In this document: positions 44,211-48,649 of the stretch, piece by piece | Position numbering within the stretch: position 1 is the stretch's first letter | Layout: each line of letters starts with the position of its first letter | From: JAUIBE01 sp035267185 | GTDB lineage: Bacteria > Pseudomonadota > Gammaproteobacteria > Xanthomonadales > SZUA-36 | Length of the DNA: 48,649 bases | Reading direction: 5' to 3' | Assembly (NCBI GenBank): GCA_035267185.1 | Contig: DATFLY010000034.1 | Coordinates: 1-48,649, forward strand | Position numbers and translations under genes: made by a program | Notes under the pieces: generated by a model | Databases searched by the model: none | What the model saw: the letters and a program-made list of their open reading frames with translations, nothing else | Told to the model about the DNA's origin: nothing

Positions 44211-45176
44211 TTACGTATTGTCGTCTTTGGGCCAGTTGTCGAGGTATTTTTCCCTCACGATCACCTGTGAAGGCGATCCAACAATCAATGGATCAGGTCC
44301 GGTGACTACTCGCTTATTTTTGTTGGGATAATTCAGTGAAGCAAGAAAATACTGCATCGCGTTTAATCGGGCCCGCTTCTTATCATCGGATTTAATGATG
44401 GTCCAGGGCGCATCGGCAGTATCGGTATAAAAATACATTGATTCCTTGGCTTGCTTGTACTCTTTCCAGAGGTCCAGGGATGCCTTGTCAATCGGGCTCA
44501 GTTTCCATTGTTTGAGTGGATCGGTCTTACGAGCCTCGAATCTTCGACGCTGCTCACTCCTGGTGACCGAAAAATAGAATTTAAAAAGGCGTATTCCTGA
44601 ATTGACCAACAGGCGTTCGAATTCCGGAGCCTGTCGCATGAACTCGAGGTATTCATGCGAATTACAAAATCCCATCACGCGCTCTACGCCGGCGCGGTTA
44701 TACCAGGAACGATCAAGGAACAGCATTTCTCCCCGTGTTGGGAGATGTTCGACATAGCGCTGGAAATACCACTGTCCACGTTCCCGGTCGGTCGGCTTTT
44801 CAAGCGCGACGACTTTTGCAGCACGAGGGTTCAGGTGCTCCATAAAGCGCTTGATGGTGCCACCCTTGCCTGCTGCATCACGGCCCTCAAATATCAGGAC
44901 GATTTTCTGGCCGGTCTCCTTGACCCAACTCTGGACTTTCAGAAGTTCGATCTGCAGCCTGGCTTTTTTCTCCCGGTATTCCGTGGTTGGAATTCGGTTG
45001 TTATACGGATAGGTCCCTTCTTTAAACAGCTTTCCAATCGCCTGGGGATCACGTCGGATGTTTGAAAGCGTTTCTGTTCGCTGTTCAGTTCCTTCCGAGT
45101 CGCTCACTTGTGAACCTGGATTTAATTTTTCGGCAGCAACTGCTTCTTCTTTGACAATCTTGATTTCTTCATTCAT
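44211..45176 (-). CDS. ppk2: Polyphosphate kinase 2 (PPK2)
   Basis: The 321-residue protein (ATG at 45176) has the PPK2 landmarks: Walker A GRDAAGKGG, LDRSWYNRAGVERVMGF (Walker B and following motif) and the lid RSEQRRRFEAR. The N-terminal YNNRIPTTEYREKKARLQ matches the family. PPK2 makes NTPs from NDPs or NMPs with polyphosphate, or the reverse, in the cytoplasm. The class cannot be set by eye. The gene is single. Confidence 0.95.
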   Translation of the reverse strand: MNEEIKIVKEEAVAAEKLNPGSQVSDSEGTEQRTETLSNIRRDPQAIGKLFKEGTYPYNNRIPTTEYREKKARLQIELLKVQSWVKETGQKIVLIFEGRDAAGKGGTIKRFMEHLNPRAAKVVALEKPTDRERGQWYFQRYVEHLPTRGEMLFLDRSWYNRAGVERVMGFCNSHEYLEFMRQAPEFERLLVNSGIRLFKFYFSVTRSEQRRRFEARKTDPLKQWKLSPIDKASLDLWKEYKQAKESMYFYTDTADAPWTIIKSDDKKRARLNAMQYFLASLNYPNKNKRVVTGPDPLIVGSPSQVIVREKYLDNWPKDDNT

Positions 45177-45276
45177 TAAAACGCCAGCAGACCTCAAATC
45201 CTTTACGAAACCCCACTATAGCACTACCTGAGAATAGATTACTCGAAGTCGACCCCTTAAAAAACAGCAGGTAAAA

Positions 45277-45681
45277 CTATCGCTTATTCTTGTCATCCCA
45301 GATCTTAGGTTCCCACAACTCGATCTTGTTTCCCTCAGGATCCATGATCCAGGCGAAAACCCCATTCTCGTGATACTCAGGGCCCTGAAGTATTTCGATA
45401 CCGCTGTTTGTCAGTTGCTCAACCAGACCCGCCATATCATCGACACGATAGTTAATCATGAAGCGTGACTCACTCGGGCCAAACCACTTGCTGTCATGGT
45501 CTGCCACGGTCCACACTGTCATTCCGCCATCCTCGGCGTTGTCATTTTTCCACTCAAGTATCGAACCACCCCAATCGTTCAGGTCCATACCGAGATGGTC
45601 TTTGTACCATTCAGCCAGGTCACCGCCCCTGCCCTTCGAGGACATGAAAAATACGCCGCCAACGCCAGTTACTTTTGCCAT
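45277..45681 (-). CDS. VOC-family (glyoxalase/bleomycin-resistance fold) protein
   Basis: A 134-residue single VOC domain: GVFFMSSKGRGGDLAEWYKDH at the start, RVDDMAGLVEQLTNSGIEI and the C-terminal GVFAWIMDPEGNKIELWEP, the family's metal Glu segment. It may bind a small ligand or metal; substrates are not evident. It lies downstream of and in the same direction as the exported protein at 45699 with 17 bases between. Confidence 0.9.
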   Translation of the reverse strand: MAKVTGVGGVFFMSSKGRGGDLAEWYKDHLGMDLNDWGGSILEWKNDNAEDGGMTVWTVADHDSKWFGPSESRFMINYRVDDMAGLVEQLTNSGIEILQGPEYHENGVFAWIMDPEGNKIELWEPKIWDDKNKR

Positions 45682-45698
45682 GAGCCAATACCTTCTGG

Positions 45699-46385
45699 TT
45701 ATTTCACTTGTTGATAGTCACTGTATTCCACTAAAACGTTTTCTTCGATCGTCGCCACCAGGAATGCCTTTCCGGATACATATGAATCGAGGGATAATGG
45801 AACGACGGGGCCGTTCTCTCCTGCAAATGTGAACCGCATCTGCATTTTGAACTCCCTGATTTTAACTCCGGCACGTGGTTTAAAAGAATTTCGGCTTCGC
45901 ATCTCCATTGAATGAACGAAAAGACCCTGCTTTCGGATATTGAGCTCGCCAGCAACATGCTCCATCATTGCTTCATCATTCTCATCCCGAGGCTGAAATC
46001 CGAATCGCCAGAACTCCGGGGTTTCTTCCAGTAACTCCAGGGAACCGGGAGCGATCATTTCCAAAAGACCGTTCTTGTCCTGATTTTCTTCACGTTCCAC
46101 TGCAAGCTTTGCTTTTTCCGATTGAAACACCTCTATCTCTTCATCGTCCGGCTCTTCACCGTTGATAGAAACCAGCTGCCAACCATTCCCGACTTCACGA
46201 CCCGGATCAAAGCTGGCCACCCGCACCACGTCATCAGTGGTTCTTGTTTCAATGAATGACCAATTTTCCAGAAAAGAGTTGTCATTACGTGCTGTGGCGT
46301 CCTCAACGATCTTCTCGTAATCCTGTGCCAGCGTGCTTCCACAATAGAACGCAACAATCATCAGGAACAGTCTTTTAAATTCCAT
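45699..46385 (-). CDS. Exported protein of unknown function
   Basis: From the ATG at 46385, with AAAAGGA about six bases upstream, it is 228 residues with a signal peptide (cleavage near TLA-QDY). The mature protein is acidic, rich in Glu and Asp, with a WRFGFQPRDEN region. No domain is recognised. It precedes the VOC gene in the same direction and may share its transcript. Confidence 0.7.
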   Translation of the reverse strand: MEFKRLFLMIVAFYCGSTLAQDYEKIVEDATARNDNSFLENWSFIETRTTDDVVRVASFDPGREVGNGWQLVSINGEEPDDEEIEVFQSEKAKLAVEREENQDKNGLLEMIAPGSLELLEETPEFWRFGFQPRDENDEAMMEHVAGELNIRKQGLFVHSMEMRSRNSFKPRAGVKIREFKMQMRFTFAGENGPVVPLSLDSYVSGKAFLVATIEENVLVEYSDYQQVK

Positions 46386-46602
46386 AATCAATCCTTTTTA
46401 CATCCATTTCGCCACTCATGGCACATTCAAACGGCTATGTTGACTAAACCTATCACTGCTAATTTCTAGCGGGAGTACTGAAAGTCATGGAAACTGCAAC
46501 CTCAGGGTTTTCCTGCGAGGCTGAACGATCACGAGATTGTATTTCCTGAGCGGGCCCGTAATTACGTAAGATATACACCTGTAATCCGTTGAGAGACTAA
46601 CA

Positions 46603-47244
46603 ATGATCGACTGGCGTCTAAAAGCCGAAAACATTGGCACCTGCAACTGTGACCATTGGTGTCCCTGCCAGTTCGAGGGCGATCCAACCCATCATTCGTG
46701 CGAAGCCTTTGACACGTTCAGGGTACTGGAAGGTCATTTCGGCGATGTAGACCTCGCCGGTGTGGTGGCTGCCAACTTTTACAGCTGGCCCGGCCCGGTC
46801 TATGAAGGCGGCGGGACCATGCAGACCGTTGTTGACAGCAATGCCAGTCCCGAGCAGGCCGATTCCATCGTCAGGTTGCTCCATGGTGAAGAAACGCGCG
46901 AGGCTTCCAATGCCTGGTGGATCTTCCACGCCATGTGCGACACCGTCCTGGAAACGAAGACACTGCCCATTCTGTTTGAACTGGACATTGAAGCCCGGCA
47001 GGCAAAAGTCTCTATTCAAGGCCTGGTGGAATGCGTTGGAGAGCCCATTCGCAATCCCCACGATGGAGGCGAGCATCGGGTCCAGATCAGGCATCCGGAA
47101 GGCATGGAATTCGAATTTGCTGAAATCGGCAACAACCGAACCAAAGCAACCGGCGAAATTCCGTTTGAATTTGAAAACACTTATACACAGTTCAATATGC
47201 TCGAATTCACCCCGGACGGACCGGTCCACACCCTGAAAAACTGA
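46603..47244 (+). CDS. DUF1326-family protein
   Basis: A 213-residue protein with the DUF1326 mark near the N-terminus: CNCDHWCPCQF at residues 14-24, four cysteines likely to bind a metal. The rest is a mixed fold (GEETREASNAWWIFHAM, FEFENTYTQFNMLEFTPDGP). It is cytoplasmic, without signal peptide. DUF1326 genes are often next to DUF2182 genes, as here, ten bases apart. The function is not established. Confidence 0.93.
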   Translation: MIDWRLKAENIGTCNCDHWCPCQFEGDPTHHSCEAFDTFRVLEGHFGDVDLAGVVAANFYSWPGPVYEGGGTMQTVVDSNASPEQADSIVRLLHGEETREASNAWWIFHAMCDTVLETKTLPILFELDIEARQAKVSIQGLVECVGEPIRNPHDGGEHRVQIRHPEGMEFEFAEIGNNRTKATGEIPFEFENTYTQFNMLEFTPDGPVHTLKN

Positions 47245-47254
47245 TCACCTCGGA

Positions 47255-48031
47255 ATGATTGAATCCCTGTTGAAGCACGACAGGAAGGTTGTGATTGCCT
47301 GCCTGGTCATGGTCAGCCTGATCGCCTGGGCCTGGATGCTCGCTGGTGCCGGCATGGGAATGGACGGGATCGAGATGACCCGACACAGCCTGATGAACAT
47401 GGACGCCACGGCCAATCAGGAATGGACTTTCTCCTATGCCCTTCTGATGTTTTCCATGTGGTGGGTGATGATGATCGCGATGATGCTTCCCAGTGCCAGC
47501 CCGGTCATCCTGCTTGCAACTGGTATCAACCAACGCAGCCGGTCAGCCGTAAAACCATATGGAACTGCTTTTGCCTTCGCCTCAGGGTACCTGCTCGCTT
47601 GGGCAGGGTTCAGCATTGTTGCGGTTGCAATCCAATGGTGGCTGGGTACCAATGAACTGATCAACGGCATGTTGCAGAGCAGGAGCCAGGTGCTGAGCGC
47701 CGGGTTACTGATCACTGCGGGCATCTGGCAGTTCACACCCTGGAAACAGGCCTGCCTGCGGCATTGTCGCGGGCCGATCGCCTTTCTCACACGTCATCGA
47801 AGAAACGGAAACCCCGGTGCGCTCATCATGGGCGCGCATCATGGCCTCTTTTGCCTGGGCTGCTGCTGGTTCCTGATGGCACTGCTTTTTGTTGGCGGCG
47901 TGATGAACCTGATATGGATTGCCGGCCTGGCTGTTTACGTGTGGATAGAGAAAGCATTACCCGGTGGGTTGCTCACATCACGTATCGCAGGCGCTTTGCT
48001 GATCATCTTGGGCGTAAGCATATTGCTGTAA
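47255..48031 (+). CDS. DUF2182 family integral membrane protein (predicted metal-binding)
   Basis: A 258-residue polytopic protein with about six to seven helices. Family features include MWWVMMIAMMLPSASP near residue 68, FTPWKQACLRHCR near 154 and GLFCLGCCWFLMALLF near 195, the Cys/His-rich segments that suggest metal handling. Its paired DUF1326 gene lies just upstream, and the two are likely one operon. Confidence 0.93.
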   Translation: MIESLLKHDRKVVIACLVMVSLIAWAWMLAGAGMGMDGIEMTRHSLMNMDATANQEWTFSYALLMFSMWWVMMIAMMLPSASPVILLATGINQRSRSAVKPYGTAFAFASGYLLAWAGFSIVAVAIQWWLGTNELINGMLQSRSQVLSAGLLITAGIWQFTPWKQACLRHCRGPIAFLTRHRRNGNPGALIMGAHHGLFCLGCCWFLMALLFVGGVMNLIWIAGLAVYVWIEKALPGGLLTSRIAGALLIILGVSILL

Positions 48032-48103
48032 TTCAGATATTTTTTCTGCTCGTGGTCAGGCAACCGGTAGGAAATGCGATCAGTTGCGAATGGCGGATAA
48101 AAA

Positions 48104-48135
48104 AACGGGTGCAGGAATCTAATCCTGCACCCGTT
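48104..48135 (-). terminator. Strong intrinsic terminator of the gene at 48170
   Basis: A perfect 13-bp stem (48104-48116 with 48123-48135) with a 6-base loop. On the minus strand it is followed by a run of seven T, counting two in the stem, 34 bases after the stop at 48170. It is a textbook Rho-independent terminator, and could also end the DUF2182 transcript on the plus strand as a hairpin. Confidence 0.85.
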
Positions 48136-48169
48136 CGGGTCTTCACTTATTTAAACGAGAAGCGCTGCT

Positions 48170-48649
48170 TTATTCCACGCAGCTTTGAATCTCGATGTTG
48201 TCGACACCCCAGCCTGCAGGTGCCGGACCAACGGTGTTGCTGTCGGACGATGTACGGAATCGAACCTGCACGTTATTTCCATCAAATTCGTCCAGCAGGA
48301 ATACTGACTTAACCGGGTTTCCACCAGCTGGCTGCAGACACCAGGCTTCAGCAATACCGCCAGGGCCGTTTCCAGACAACTGTCCGGCATATGGATCAGC
48401 CAGGTTCCTGGCATTACCCAGTGGCTGCCAACCACCGCCGTCGACGTTGATTTCAATGAAACCACCGTCCCAGCAATTACCTTCTCCTGCATCTTCAAAC
48501 TGGTGATGGGCATCCCACGAGATCGTCACCGGCCTTTCTCCACTGGGCAGGGCAATGCTTGGAGAAACCAGGCGCTGGTCACTATCTATGGCCGAGTTTT
48601 CTGCCCACCATGCGCGGGTATTAAGGCCTGTACCTGCCGGAGGAATTTC
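48170..48649 (-). CDS. C-terminal part of an exported protein with a MAM-like beta domain
   Basis: The frame is open to the right edge, so the N-terminus is outside. The visible 159 residues form a beta-rich domain with WWAENSAIDSDQRLVSP, WDAHHQFED, NCWDGGFIEINVDGG, VRFRTSSDSN and a C-terminal GWGVDNIEI. That pattern is typical of MAM- or Immune inhibitor A-type domains found at the end of secreted peptidases. It ends with a single cysteine just before the stop. The enzyme part, if any, is not visible. Confidence 0.75.
   Translation of the reverse strand, partial: EIPPAGTGLNTRAWWAENSAIDSDQRLVSPSIALPSGERPVTISWDAHHQFEDAGEGNCWDGGFIEINVDGGGWQPLGNARNLADPYAGQLSGNGPGGIAEAWCLQPAGGNPVKSVFLLDEFDGNNVQVRFRTSSDSNTVGPAPAGWGVDNIEIQSCVE

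Noticed and set aside
46618..47229. Long open frame antisense to the DUF1326 gene
   Set aside because: It lies wholly inside a well-supported gene on the other strand, has no recognisable domain and no ribosome binding site. The same holds for antisense frames inside ettA (1894-2544) and the amidohydrolase gene (10410-11114).

Overview
The window looks like chromosomal DNA of a free-living gammaproteobacterium. Familiar housekeeping genes point there: ettA, a DksA/TraR-type zinc-finger protein, an SrkA-type kinase, a SlyD-like FKBP and a PPK2. GC is roughly half by eye. I see no tRNA, rRNA, CRISPR array, transposase, integrase or phage gene. Many products carry signal peptides or lipoboxes, and several are hydrolases or metallo-enzymes, which suits a heterotroph with a large exported enzyme set. 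From memory, the recurrent module described below resembles domains in Wenzhouxiangella/Xanthomonadales-like bacteria; I could not verify that.

Layout. 1-0.4 kb: C-terminal membrane part of a gene that starts outside the window. 0.6-3.4 kb: ettA (+), preceded by a one-gene insert (SAM methyltransferase, -) flanked by two direct copies of the ettA promoter plus first codons; the left copy is a dead stub. 3.5-13.4 kb: an exported DUF4350-like protein (+), then a mostly minus-strand run: beta-propeller protein, gluzincin-type metalloprotease, M28 peptidase, methyltransferase, amidohydrolase, thioredoxin/TPR protein, DksA-like protein. 13.5-24.9 kb: unknown exported protein, zinc alcohol dehydrogenase, P1 peptidase, esterase, metallo-beta-lactamase (MBL) fold protein, exported methyltransferase, DUF885 protein, a small frameshifted gene and an exported lipase-like hydrolase. 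25-31.6 kb: LEA14-like lipoprotein, DUF937 protein, MFS transporter, MBL hydrolase, orphan GspF-like protein, DUF442 phosphatase-like protein, lipoprotein, cupin. 31.7-39.2 kb: SrkA-like kinase, FKBP plus NTF2-like pair, MBL hydrolase with a divergent AraC regulator, S41 peptidase, alpha/beta hydrolase, DUF3185 protein. 39.2-48.6 kb: LamG-like exported protein, CadC-like membrane regulator with a TolB-type propeller, divergent secreted propeller, ppk2, VOC protein, DUF1326-DUF2182 pair, and the C-terminal part of an exported protein.

Most genes are single or in short pairs, so the window is a mosaic rather than one pathway. Two things stand out. First, a ~130-residue module (key words GLNDAWF, GQGF, AWFTYD, RWLTAFG, TSGG, GCE) occurs in four exported proteins, joined to different partners at either end; in one copy its two halves appear in swapped order. 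Second, the one-gene insertion at the ettA 5' end has duplicated 136 bp, as would follow from integration of a small circle by homology.
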